From Malania oleifera (lineage: Eukaryota; Streptophyta; Magnoliopsida; Santalales; Ximeniaceae): DNA of 64,000 bases. Each line of letters starts with the position of its first letter. The stretch's first letter is position 1. The stretch is taken from positions 68,505,601 through 68,569,600 of the forward strand of contig NC_080428.1 of NCBI RefSeq assembly GCF_029873635.1, written 5' to 3'. Positions 34,665 through 46,241 of the stretch are shown piece after piece. The notes beneath the pieces are model-generated. The model did not search any database, was not told the origin of the DNA, and was given only the letters and a program-made list of their open reading frames with translations. Made by a program: the position numbers and the translations under genes.

Positions 34665-36676
34665 TGAAAGTTGAGGTGTAGTCCTAAGAGGGGCGATGAG
34701 TTGGGTTTAAAGATTTTCTTTTAATTCTTTTCTAGAATTCGTAACCTCTTGTTGATTTAACAATCACACAACAAAACTTTAGTTAATTACTCAATACACA
34801 AACCAACACTTCAACACAACACAAGTAAATCAAAACTTAAACAATCAAAACCCAAACAACAAATTTAAAGTAAACAACCAAAGATACCAAATTAAGATAA
34901 AGTATTCAGCTCTTTAGCACTTTTAGCTTTTGCAACCCTATGAATGTTTGAGTTTGTTTCAAACCCTGTATTAAATAAAATTGTTTGCACTTCTCTTAAT
35001 AAATATTTTCACAAACGATTAAACAAAGTACTCCCTTTTGGGTTTTCGCAAACGTTTAATCAAAACGTACTTTCTTTTATACAGAGTTCTTCTTAATCTC
35101 AATTTTCAACTTTTAACAACCTACACTTTTCGTACACCACACAATTTATATATGCTGAAAAGTAAAGAGACTAAGGAAGGAGTGTGACACCACATTTTTT
35201 ACGAGGTTCGGCTTATCCCCAACCTATGTCCTCGACTTTGGTCATTACCACCAAAGGATTTCACTATACTGTTCCTTTCGGGGCGAAACAAACTATTACA
35301 AGCAATACCCCATGCTTAGACACTCCTTAAGTAGGCTAGAGCAACACCTCTCCAAGCGATACACCACGCTCGGTCACTCCTTCAATAGGCTAGAGCAATA
35401 CCTCTCCAAGCGATACCCCACGCCTGGTCCAACAATCCAACAACCTGGAATCGTCAAAGAAACTACAAGAAACAATACATAATCTCTGCGTACAATAACA
35501 CTCTAACATAGAGCAGATTAGTACAATTTCAAACATTAGATACTTCAATATAGAAATATCAAAACAAATAAGATTGAAGCTCAAGAGAATTTATCACCAA
35601 GTTCCTTCTAGATGAGAATTAGCAACTCAGAACTCAGTAGTATGATGATCAACACTTCAAAAATTCAGCAATTCAGATTTTCTAATGAGTGAGCAAGGGA
35701 GAGCTTTGATAGAAAGATAGTTTTCAAAAGATTTTGCAATTCTTTATATGATTTGATTTGCAAAACCATGTATTTATAAGCTTAGAAAAGTATTTCGTGT
35801 TGCCTAAGATTACTTGGAGTATCTTCCAAGTTTTTTAGAAAATTTGGGGCACAAGAAACCATTATTTGAAATTTAAAATATTTAAAATTTCTAGTCATTA
35901 ATAGTGTTCAAATGACTGAAGTATCGGGTTCAGTCTTCTGATGTTCCTTAACACACTGAAAAATTTGAACTAGACACAAGGTCAGACGACTGAACTGAGG
36001 GTTCAGTCTTCTGAAGTCCCAAATCAGATGACTGAACTAAGGGTTCGGTCTTCTGAGGGTGTACTGCCTCTTCTATATTCTTTCAGAAAAATCTTCAATA
36101 GACTGAACTAATTCTTCAGTCTTCTAAGGGTGCTCCTCAGTCATCTAGGTAGACCAAGTTTAGATTTTTCATTTTAGTTTTCAAAAATCCTTTTTGCTCT
36201 CTTGCTTTGATTTCTCATAAAACATTTTCTGAAGTTTTAAAGAAGGTCTCTAAGTCAATGAATACCCCTAAAGGAGCTTCAACATATTTCCATAAGATAT
36301 TCAAATACGAAGTACTTACATAAAGACTTCTTAGGACTTTTGACATTCTAAGCACTTAAGTCTTCCTGTTTGTTCTTTCTTTGGCTCCATCTTGTTTTCA
36401 AGCTTTAATGCACTTTAAAATTTTAGAAAGGTCTCTTTAACATTCATGCTCTCATGATCTTCAAACTTTATTAGATCATCTTTGAATCCATGCCTTAAGA
36501 TTCTTTAAGCTTCATTTAATCATCTTTCTTTGGAGTATAAGCTTTCAATGATCTTTGTGAGCTTTTGACCTTGTATTCACATACATGAGTGCTGAAATAT
36601 CATCACTCAACAAATATATTAAGTTTCTCTTAATTGTTTTCATTAAAACAAGATTTTAAGCATTGTAAGGCCAACA
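34665..36676 (-). mobile_element. 5' LTR of Sirevirus A
   Basis: Intact LTR of about 2.0 kb from TGAAAGTTGAGG (34,665) to GGCCAACA (36,676). On the minus strand the adjoining sequence (about 34,652-34,663) is TGGTATCAGAGG, the tRNA-Met primer site. It holds the GAGGTTCGGCTTATCCCCAA block near 35,201, a GTATTTATAAGC promoter box near 35,769, and the CAGACGACTGAAC / TTCAGTCTTCTGA cluster at about 35,905-36,150. Confidence 0.9.
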
Positions 36677-36812
36677 GAATGTTTTATGTTTATCACCATT
36701 TTGTTTGTTGCAAGTATGTATGTGTGATCCTTTATACAATGTTCATTCCACTATGCATTTTTGGGAGAGGCCGCCCTTATTTTTCACAACAATTGGTATC
36801 AGAGCATGTTGT

Positions 36813-39045
36813 ATGGCCTCCGAGTTTAAGGATCTCATGTTGCAACAAGGCATGGTGAAGATTTATACAGAATTTCAACCGTATAGCATGGATGCAACGA
36901 CTTGGAATGAATTAAGAGCAATCATTCGTCTTTGTTTGGCTAAGGACGTGTTGTATCACGTAATGGATGAGAATTCTCCAGCATTAGTTTGGTGAAAACG
37001 GGAATTCTGATATATGTCTAAGGGTTCCTCAAAATCTGCAAGTGTAGTGGAGAAAGACTCAGATGTAGTGTTGGAGATATGCTACATGTTTCATCGGGTT
37101 CAGAGTGCCTCACGGGTGATTCTTGAATCTTAGCCATCGGATGCTTTTATCCTAGAAAATGGTTTAACACTGATAGGTCAGTTTATACTGGTTGTATTTT
37201 GATAGAAAATGATATTTCATGCAAATATTTGATGTTGGAAATGTCAAAATCAAAATGTATGATGGTGTTGTAAAAGCCATATGTGATGTAAAGCATGAAT
37301 CGGGTCTAAGGAAGAATGGTATTTTCATTGGAAATTTTAGACCGTAATGGATATTATTGCGAGTCTGAATGCAAAGAAATGAATGTTGTGGTAACTTGAT
37401 AATGATGAAAGGGGATAAAGTAGCGGGAAACTTCTTTGCACTCTAGGATTTTACAGTTGTAGGTGGAGTTGCAACTGTTGAGCCTGAGTCGGGTTTCTTG
37501 TGGCATATGCAATTAGAGCATATGGTTGACTACATGTATTCAAATGTTTGGGAACCAATGATGATAGCATCAAGGGATAGACATATATTTTTTGTGGGAT
37601 TATCATGAAGATTCTTGGTGTACTTCATGCAGTGGCTGAGGTGGAGAACCAGACCGGGAGAGAGATTCTCAAGTCAAACATTGGGGCTGAGTACGCTAGT
37701 TTTATTCAAGAAGTTTTGTGAGTAGGGCAAGTTATATGCAGGTCTTGCAGGGTACTTCTTGGTGAAGTTAGTGAGTATGGCGTGTTTCTCATGTAATCGA
37801 GATCGCCAAAGGTATTGCTAAATAGGAAAGTTGCAGGTGAATGGTGGGCAGGTTTTGCGGTAAACTACTTGGTTATAAGTGGATGTCCACTGGTGCACTA
37901 TTCTAATGATGGAGGATTTAGGCTTGGTGTTGTGTCCGGATAGTACATCTTTATGGGTTATAAGAAAGGTGGATGCAAACTAGGTGATCCTATGGCAAAC
38001 AAAGGGGTGATCAAGGACATGACTTTTGGTGATAAAGTCATGGGACAGCATACTCCGGTAAAGGAAGAGAAACAAATGCCAGAAAACTGCACTAGCAGCA
38101 ATCATGTTATTCAGGTTATTCTGGTGGAGTTAGGAACTCAGGGTAGAAATGCAGGAAGTTCTATCTCGGGTCAATAGTATCACGGTTTGAATGGGCATGT
38201 GATGTAGGTGGAGCAATAGACTTAAGGCAGAGATGACATTGTTCATATTGCAGGGAGTTTTCAGCTCGAGAGACCAGCAAGATCACAGTGGGCTCATGTG
38301 TACTATCAAACCACTACTCAAGTGTGTGAGTTGGTGAGGCTTCTAGTGTGGAAGAGGGTGATAGGATGTCGTGGAGTGATGTATTTGTTGTATGTGAATG
38401 ACATGTTATTGGTCGGAAAGGCTTTGACTGAGGCTAATCAGTTGGATACTCTGTTGGAAGGTTTTGACATGAATGTGTTGGGTACAGCTAAGATGGGTCT
38501 TAGTTTGCTGATTCGATTGAACAAAACTGTAGGGAGATTGGTTTATCTTAGGGTGGTTTTGTAGATAGGGCTACAAGGAGATTGGTGTTATCTCAAGGTA
38601 GCTTTTTGGATAGAGTTACAGGGAGATTGGTGTTATCTCAAGACAGCTTTATGGATGGGATTGTAGGGAGACTTTTGTTTGCTGTCTCAAGGGAGTTTTG
38701 TGGAGAATCTATATGGAATGTCTACCACTCGGTACCCAACGATGGGTTGTGATGTCTGGGATATGTCAAAGGTCTTCCATGATTGTACAATGAGGTGTTT
38801 TAGTAGGCAACAGAGTGGACCGTCAGTTGTTAGTTTTGTTAAAGACCATACGGGGGGCTTTGGTAATATAAGGCTTGCAGTAACTTTTGTGTTTACTATT
38901 GTGGGATGGTCTTATTGGAAGCCTAGGGTGAAGTCTTCGGGTGTTGAATCTACAACTGTATCGGGGTTGATGGTAGAAGTTGAAGCTGCCATCGGCAAGT
39001 TTAAGCGGAGTTTCTTGGACTTGGTGCATGTCTCCAAATGCTAGA
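36813..39045 (+). pseudogene. Tork gag-pol remnants
   Basis: Gag begins at the ATG at 36,813 (MASEFKDLMLQQG) and stops after about 60 residues at 36,993. Scattered protease and GAG-pre-integrase remnants lie at about 37,130-37,560. Integrase to RT junction pieces are at about 37,600-38,200. The RT active-site region reads LLYVNDMLLVGK (about 38,380-38,425), with the usual YVDD changed to YVND. RNase H remnants lie at about 38,780-39,045. Many stops and large deletions; non-functional. Confidence 0.75.
38529..38695 (+). repeat. 43-45 bp tandem repeat in the RT remnant
   Basis: Four consecutive units start near 38,529, 38,572, 38,617 and 38,662 (the last is partial). Each has an AGGGAGATTGGTGTTATCTC-like core. 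The unit corresponds to the RT segment just after the catalytic region, apparently amplified after the element died. Confidence 0.85.
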
Positions 39046-39144
39046 AGGGAGACGGTCCCAACCAAATGTTCAGCATTCAAGGTGAAGCAATTAGATATGT
39101 TTTTCGGGTTCTCCTAAGGGGTGTATAATCGCCAAGGTGGAGAT

Positions 39145-39770
39145 TGTTGTTTATGGTGTGGCTCTTATACTTCGAGAGTTTATAAACAAAGGAAAAAATA
39201 TATGGATGTGATCCTGGTGCAGGGTAGCAGCAAAGACTCATTGACGAGGAGATACCGAGAACCAAGAAATCTCAGAGTTCAAAGGCTGATCAACAACTGG
39301 AAAAAATCGTCAACGAGTGGCCTTCTTTGGCTCGTTGACGAGTACCCTGTTCTTGTCGACGAGTGGTCGCTGGGCTACGAGAAAGAATTTAAATTTTGAA
39401 TTTGAATGTTGGAGTGGTTGGGTATTCAAAGGGAAACCTCCGAGGGATTGTTATGTATGTCATTCTGGGCATATTTCAACATATAATAAAGTAAGAAAGG
39501 GTGAGAGAAGGAGAGAAGATCATTGTATTGTGAGACTTTGATTTTCACAGTGAATCTCTTGTCGATTGCTCCCACGGATGTAGGTTTTGCCTAATCATGT
39601 AATTCCTAGTGTCGTTGCTCTTATCTTTATTCTCTTTATCTCGCTATGGTTGTGGAATGTTTTCTAGTTTATCACTATTTTGTTTGTTGCAAGTATGTAT
39701 GTGTGATCCTTTATACAATGTTCATTCCACTACACATTGTTGGGAGAGGCTGCCTTTATTTTTCACAACA
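39145..39770 (+). mobile_element. 3' LTR of the decayed Tork element
   Basis: TGTTGTTTATGG to TTTCACAACA, 626 bp. It contains GTCGACGAG-type motifs at about 39,240-39,370. Its last about 115 bp match the 5' LTR remnant (GCAAGTATGTATGTGTGATC block). Confidence 0.88.
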
Positions 39771-40200
39771 AATGTTTTTATGTTTTATATATAGAAAAAT
39801 TGATCTAAAAATATTTATTAATTTTAACAAATAGGTTTTCTCTTGTTAGTTTAAAGGATTAAAATTGGAAAAATACATATGTTTAGAGGTTAAATACCAA
39901 ACAACTAAAAATAATTTAGCATTCAAATTCAAAAAATGGTTCCAATTGTATTTAGAACTCGGTTTACAAATATAGAATTGCATTCAGTATTCAACGTTAA
40001 TTGCTAAATTTTATCAAACACCCCCTAAACAAAACTCAATATAACTTAGTATTATATATATTTTTCAAATTCACATAAATCCAAATCCAAATCCAAATCT
40101 TGAAATTGGGACTTCAAAACACATAGTAAGTATAGTTGATTAACTATTAGTTCTATATTGTAATAATCTACTATATATGGTCTATTTTTATGCTACCTTA
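39771..40200. other. AT-rich spacer, nothing recognised
   Basis: Non-coding. Short stretches (CGGTTTACAAATATA, AATTGCAT) resemble parts of 4,285-4,310, suggesting that the dispersed duplication may begin slightly upstream of 40,201. Confidence 0.4.
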
Positions 40201-40278
40201 CTCACATAACTAGCTATTTTTTTAAAACTGAGATACACATTATGTACCTAGCTTACAAACTTGTGGAGCTAAATATTG

Positions 40279-43200
40279 TTAGCCCAATCGACAACCCAAA
40301 AGAGGGGTTGAATTGGGTTAAATAAACTTAATGTGCTTGATTACACAATTTAAAGTAATTTAAATAAAACAAGCAAATACACAAATATAAATCAATAAAA
40401 TCAAAGGAAAGAAGGGAAAAGAGAAGCAAACACTTTCTATAGTGATTTTCTATCCCCGTCTACATACATTCTCTTAAAGTCAACCACCTTATAATTACAC
40501 CTTGCTTTGACAGATGTAAGGACACCAAATTCCAAGATATATTACAAAACAAATTTTCTTACAAGGAATGTGTTGACTTTATAGGTCATACCCGATTTTG
40601 ATTATGACAAATACTCATAATATCTAACGGCTATATGAGATTATGTACAGGAACCTCAATCGTCAAGATCAAGATGCACATAAAGTAAATGAAGCTTGAA
40701 GACCAATTTATAAATTTATGATTGTAATATATGTTTCTCCTGCGTAGTTGGTCTGTAATAGTAAATTAGGGTCTTTGGTTTGTAATAAGCACACACACAT
40801 CATATGCATGGTCTAATACGTAAGCTTAAACCAAGAATAACTAAAAATGACATTAAAAAAACCTTAGGGGTTACCCTTCGGTCGACCAACACCAGAATTT
40901 TTTAGTGTCTTCAAAAAAACCTAAAAATGACCCTAAGACACTCACTATTGCATTTGCATGTATTAGAAACTTGAATATGGTGAAAGTGTATTGAATTAGG
41001 ACCGCAATGCACACTTTGTGCACTTTCGATCGATCGACCCATGCAGTTCATTCTGCCCCGGTCGACCGAACCCAGTCTTGGTCAACAAATTGACCTTGTC
41101 CCTGTTGACCGAACTGTATAGTTCAATTAGCCCCCGGTCAACCAAAACCTCCCAAAGTCAACATTTTGACTTCCTTGTCGACCGAGCCCAAATTGTATTC
41201 CAACTATCTGGTCGACCAAGGGTCCTCGGTAGAAGTCCCAACGGTCTGGTCGATTCAAATCAGCTTGGTCGACCAAACCTTGGTACAACTGAAAAATCAC
41301 CTCGGACATGTACATCCGGTCGACCGAGTCCCAAGTTCAAAGAGCCATATGAACTTCGGTCGATCAAAAGCTTTCTAGTAGACTAGGTCTCTCGTGTTGC
41401 TGTGAATTTTTATCGTGATTAATATTTTAAAACAGGGTTAAAATGGTTAATACATCATTAAATTTTTCTAATAATACTAGTCTTGTCCCTAACGGTAAAA
41501 ATTTTTGGGGTGTCTATATATACCCCTTCATTTGGGAAAATGAGTAACCAGATTAGCATACAAAATCCAAAAAAATTTTCTCAAGCAAAACTCTCACTAC
41601 TATCTCTACTCTCTCTAAAAACACTCAAACTTACCTTCTTCAATCCTCTATATCATCTGTAAGTGTATTAAGTGTTAGTATTAAGAGGTTTGAGAGAGTT
41701 GAGTGTTTGAATCGATTTTTACGAGAGCATAACCTAAGTGTTCTTAGGAGGCTTTGCTCATAAGCCTATCCTAAGAAGACTTGTGTTGAACTTCTGAGTG
41801 TTGCATTCTCGTTGCAATAACTTAGGAAGTTTGTATTTGTTTTGGGTTGCAAAACATTTTCAAAACTTACTCAAATATCTTATGGGATTTACATTGATAT
41901 ACTTGTGAAAAGATATTTGTGCTAGTGATATTGCTCTTTGTTGCAATATTTATTCAAATATATATCATTTTGCTGAATACAAAGATTACATATATCTTGC
42001 AAACCAAGCATATACACTATTCACGTGATTGATATATTTTGCACTTTGGAATATTTGAAACTTGAGTGATATCTTTGTTTGAGCACCTTGATTGAGAACA
42101 TCTTGAAATACAAAATTAATTGTTGACACTCTCACGTACTCATTACACTGATAGAAAATACATTTGAGAGTTGAACTATTTAGACCACACTGAGCTTACG
42201 TATTAAATCATTTGTGATGTATGTGATTGAACGCACTTGGGTACATATCTGCTTTACTTGAAAGCACTTTTATATGTACCATTTTATTGTAAATCTAAGT
42301 GATTCCAGGTGTGGCCTAAGGGGGCGGTAATCGAATCCAGTAAAGATTGTTGTAAAGGTTGAGGTCAGCCCTGTGCTAATTGACCTGTTTGTATAGGTGA
42401 TACTCCACCCGTTTAAGTGAGCAAGTTATAGTGGTAATCCTTGTACTTGTTAGCCAAGGCAGGGACGTAGGCAATTGGCCGAACCTCGATAACATCTATG
42501 TGTGTCACTTTTACTTTACAGCTTTCTGGTGCATGTGGTGTTGAGTAAATTGCTTTATTTAAATTCTGGTATATTTACTTTACTTGCACTAGATTGTCCT
42601 TAAGGTTGTGAGCATACTGGTGTTAGAACATTTACCTAGGGATTAAATTTAAAAATACCAATTCACCCACCCCCCCCCCTCTTGGGATCACGGTAAAGCT
42701 AACAAAATGATTTACAAATTTGAAGCACATAAAAGAAACTTTAAAAGAATATTCAAGTGATGGCACTAAAGTTTTGGTGTTTCTCTAAAAAATAAACAAA
42801 TTAAGGCACAAGAGAGATTGAGAAAAAGTAAAGAGTTTGGACATTTGTAAATTCAATATAAATATGTTCTCTAACACTCCTTGGACTTTATAGGGCATAT
42901 ATAAAGAGTTTAGAGGAAAACTAGTCGCTTTTTGCCCATTATGCAAGTTTTTTGGATAGGCAAGTTGTTCTATAAAGGCCGGTCAACCTGACACTGACTA
43001 TTAGAAAGAAAAAATCATATCATTATGGCAAAATCGGGTGACCCAATCGACCATCTTCAGGGGTTGATCAACTGCCCCCAGCTTCTACCTAGGCCGATTG
43101 ACCACCCCTTGTGGGCCGGCCAACCATCCCAAGCTGCAAGGCCTGATTCAATCTCATTTTGAATATTTTTATTAGTTTAAACCAAAAGTGTCAAGTCTTT

Positions 43201-43395
43201 AATATTCTTAAAATTTTACAAGATAAAATAAATTACAATTGAGAGAATAAAAGTACAAATAAATAAGACTTTAACTCCTCAAATCTTGATTCAATTCTTC
43301 AACTTCAATGGCTTAATTCTGTCGAAAAATAATTTAACCACAAAATCATTAGTGCACAATAATTTTAAATTATCAAAAACAAGTTAATGAAACTT
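40279..43395 (-). mobile_element. LTR-like insertion, minus-oriented, itself interrupted
   Basis: Own sequence is about 40,279-40,570 and 42,705-43,395. The start has ACCCAAAAGAGGGGTTGAATTGGG, the reverse of the LTR end next to Sirevirus primer sites. The other part has a CATATATAAAGAG promoter-like box and GGTCAAC/GGCCGATTGACC motifs at 42,970-43,140. The edges read AGCCCAA and TTGGGCT, and TAAATATT lies outside each edge. The exact termini and family are unsure. Confidence 0.5.
40571..42704 (+). mobile_element. Solo Sirevirus-type LTR
   Basis: TGTTGACTTTATAGGTCATAC to CTAACA, about 2.13 kb, same family as 12,416-14,532. The flanking pentamers GAATG (40,566-40,570) and AAATG (42,705-42,709) form a target duplication with one difference. 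CGGTCGACCG motifs lie at about 40,880-41,390, and a TCTATATATACCCC promoter box near 41,513. Confidence 0.85.
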
Positions 43396-43659
43396 TGGGC
43401 TACTAAATATTTATTAGTTGTAAAGTAGGAATAATATTTATTTAGGTTTGACTTACAATATCCAGTATATAAAGTGTTTGCATACAAATCTATAGCTGGT
43501 GGCTATGCCTCTTGTAATAGAAGGCCCAAGGTTAGGGGGGGGGGGGGATGATATATAGCTCTTATGGTGCAATTGCCATTGCTACTAATTATGATCTTCT
43601 CCCTCCTCTCTCCTTCTCTACTTCTAGCAAAGACAATTGTGTGTCTTTGTGAGAGTGTG

Positions 43660-43752
43660 AATGTGTGTGTGTGTGTGTGTGCGTGCGTGCGTACGCGTGT
43701 GCGTGCGTACGCGTGTGCGTGCGTACAAGCGTGCGTGCGCGCGTGCACGCAT
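43660..43752. repeat. GT/GCGT microsatellite
   Basis: A GT run grades into GCGTGCGTAC repeats. It is the counterpart of the pure (GT)n at 5,761 in duplication copy 1. Long open frames on both strands here are by-products of the repeat. Confidence 0.9.
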
Positions 43753-43985
43753 GTGCTTGTGAGAGAGGGATGATTTGTAGTAAGAAATCATGAGATTGGA
43801 TGGGACACGCCATAGATCAGCAATCCTTCATTTCTAACTTTTTGATCCATTCAAATTATTAATCCAAGTCTTATTGCAACTTTTGTTCTAATTAAATATC
43901 TTATGACGCTATCTTGTCCATGCATCTTTATATTTAAGTTCGTTGACCTATTTTGCATGGCTTCATGAATGGCTAACTATGACAG

Positions 43986-45125
43986 ATCCTTAGAGAAGCA
44001 AATAATTAGAATAAGCTATCATCCAATGAGACATAGTATATATATATACATTTTTCAAATATCTAACCACTAAACAAATTCCAAGTACTCAAAATTTGAG
44101 AATGAAGTTTGTGTGGTCAAACTTGAGCTTTGGTGTACCATACGAAGTGCTACAAAATGACATAAATGTATGTTCGAGCACACTACAACCAATTGTGCTA
44201 TATTCAAAATGCCTTGGATTAAGATAAAATCAAATTACTAAAGAAAAATAGCCTTCATGCATGTTGATAAGGAGTCCCAAGGTATACTCAAAATCAACGG
44301 CCATTAGAGAATAAGGTCATTAGGACATGAAACTAAAATTCTAAAGTAAAGACTAGATAGACGGGCAAAAACAAAAGATAGAGGTCAACTTCAATAATAT
44401 TAACAACAAAACCACTAGCTGTAGAAATAACCCTAGCAAGACTCCTAAAGGGCTAGAGGTGATTGCTCAATCAGCCAACAAATTTATGAGAAAGGCAGAA
44501 TCTCCACGAGCATTACGATTTAATTTTTAAGACTTTTTGACATAGTTTCAAAACCCAACTCGACACTTATGCATAAAAAAATGCGGCTAATGTAGCTACT
44601 AGGATTAAAAATTGTATCCTATGGGAACATGAACAACTACCTTTTCCAAAAGAAAAAAAAAAAAAAAAAAAACGAACATTAGTTATTCTTTGCACTATTT
44701 AGGAGCAAACAAAATATGTGTGTGTACATATAACATAAGATGTATACATACGAACATATGTGTGTTGAATTTGTGCCTACTTGGTTGAAGGACAAGCTCT
44801 ATAGGCAGGAGATAGCCAAGAAAGAAGACCACTCAATGGACGTACGTGAAAGTTGAAAAAATCTGCTATTATTTTTATTGAATCAAACTTTATGGTCCAA
44901 TCTTACTTATGAATAGTAAGTATAATAATGTGTTTTTAAAAAAATTTAGAAATATTTTATAGAAAGTTATAAAATTTCATCTTTGTGGTCATTGATGATA
45001 ATGATGGTGGAGGTGATGATGAAGAAAATAGTTATAATAATTCTAGTGATAATTTTTTACTCCTTTTTTTAATCTAAAGTAACAAGTCAAAAATACACAC
45101 AAACACACACATACACACAGATATA

Positions 45126-45164
<39 letters not shown>

Positions 45165-45246
45165 ATATTCTAAAATGTAAGATTTTATTGGGTTTTCAAA
45201 GTCCTCCATTAATGAATTTTCTAAAGCATTCATGAGGAGTATTTAT
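43986..45246. other. Non-coding, nothing recognised
   Basis: AT-rich DNA with a poly-A run (about 44,650-44,670), CA-rich words (45,095-45,120) and an (AT)n run (about 45,124-45,156). No gene or element structure was found. Confidence 0.5.
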
Positions 45247-46085
45247 TGTTATGTGGGTTTGTCCCACATTGGAAAAAGTGGAAAAGAAGAGGTTTTTAAT
45301 AAATGATAAGGTGGAATAATCTCTTAAAGTTAGTTAAGAGATAGTGTTAGTGTGTACTCTAATGTACCTTAAGACGGTGCAAAGTACCGTCCGCACATGC
45401 ACGTGGCGTGGCATGGGCTGTAGGGCACTAGTGGTGCATTTAGTTGGCATACAAGCACTTAGCACACTTGCATCATTACGAGATCGTGACAATTGATCAT
45501 GATCGAATGGTTAAAAACTAATCTTATATTTTATAAGATCAAGTGGCGCGATCACGAGATCAGGTGCAACCTAGTCGACAATACCATCAACTGAACATGA
45601 ATTCCCGAGAGTCTCAACCAGGGCTCGACCATGCTAGACCAAGTCAACGCTGGGTGTGGCCAGGTCGAATCTGTTTCACTATTTGAACAAATGCAACCTT
45701 TCGGAAAAGGCATAATTTTGTCTATATAAAGATAGAGTTAACTCCACGAAATATACAGAAAATTCATCATTCTCTCTTTCTCTTTCTTCCATAAAACTTC
45801 CACAAATTATATCTTTTTCAAATCTAGATTCTATTTACTGCAAAAATAGAATTCCAGAAAATTTATTCAGATTAATCTAAGGGTGTTTGTGATCAGTTTT
45901 CATTTGTGTATAACGTAAACTGATATCAGCTTATATTATCGACTTTATTGTATCCTGGAAACGTATTTACTGACTCAATATACGCCAATCTAGTGGGGCA
46001 AATAACGTTTTAAGGAAAACGACATTGTAATGTGCCTTCAAGCAATTTTCTGTTCTGCAACATTTTTTCCTATCTTATTCCAACA
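45247..46085 (+). mobile_element. Probable solo LTR
   Basis: TGTTATGTGGGTTTGTCCCA at the left and CCAACA at the right, about 840 bp. It has a TCTATATAAAGATAG promoter box near 45,721 and a CT-rich leader after it, as usual in copia LTRs. The flanking pentamers TTTAT and TATAT differ at one base. No internal region or partner LTR was found. Confidence 0.65.
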
Positions 46086-46100
46086 TATATATATATATAT

Positions 46101-46241
46101 ATAATCCAACACTTTTCTGTCTCTATCTTTCAATATTTTTGACTCTATTGAAAAATAATAACAAATTATATATATATAATCCAACACTTTTCTGTCTCTA
46201 TCTTTCAATATTTTTGACTCTATCGAAAAATAATAACAAAT
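46101..46241. repeat. 75-bp tandem duplication
   Basis: Two copies of a unit starting ATAATCCAACACTTTTCTGT (46,101 and 46,176), almost identical, joined by an AT run. The first copy starts just after the solo LTR end. Confidence 0.9.

Larger units (their letters stand above)
14533..36676 (-). mobile_element. Sirevirus element A, gag-only, with nested insertions
   Basis: Minus-strand Sirevirus. The 3' LTR is split into 14,533-15,791 and 30,535-31,148. The internal region is 31,149-34,664 and the 5' LTR is 34,665-36,676. On the minus strand the primer site next to the 5' LTR reads TGGTATCAGAGG (initiator-Met tRNA type) and the purine tract next to the 3' LTR reads AAAAAATAGGGAGAT. The internal region keeps only gag and no pol domain. 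About 14.7 kb of later insertions sit inside the 3' LTR. The first about 208 bp of the 3' LTR are missing where it meets the LTR ending at 14,532. Confidence 0.85.
36677..39770 (+). mobile_element. Decayed Tork/Tnt1-type copia element
   Basis: Plus-strand copia element with a 5' LTR remnant (36,677-36,791), an exact tRNA-Met primer site TGGTATCAGAGC (36,794-36,805), a shrunken 2.35-kb interior, a purine tract AAGGTGGAGAT (about 39,134-39,144) and a 3' LTR (39,145-39,770). The 5' LTR is cut where it abuts Sirevirus A. Of the same type as the element in the HVA22a intron, but shorter and more damaged. Confidence 0.85.
40201..43985. repeat. Dispersed duplication, copy 2, interrupted
   Basis: The pieces 40,201 to about 40,290 and 43,395-43,985 are colinear with 5,371-6,710 in the same orientation. 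The middle (about 40,279-43,395) is an LTR-like insertion absent from copy 1. This copy lacks the equivalent of about 5,900-6,570. Confidence 0.75.

Noticed and set aside
34650-36805. tRNA-like words TGGTATCAGAG at 34,653 (minus) and 36,794 (plus)
   Set aside because: They are retrotransposon primer-binding sites of about 12 bases, not tRNA genes; no cloverleaf around them.
43503-43813. His/Thr/Ala- and Cys/Val-rich frames
   Set aside because: Translation of GT/GC microsatellite DNA.
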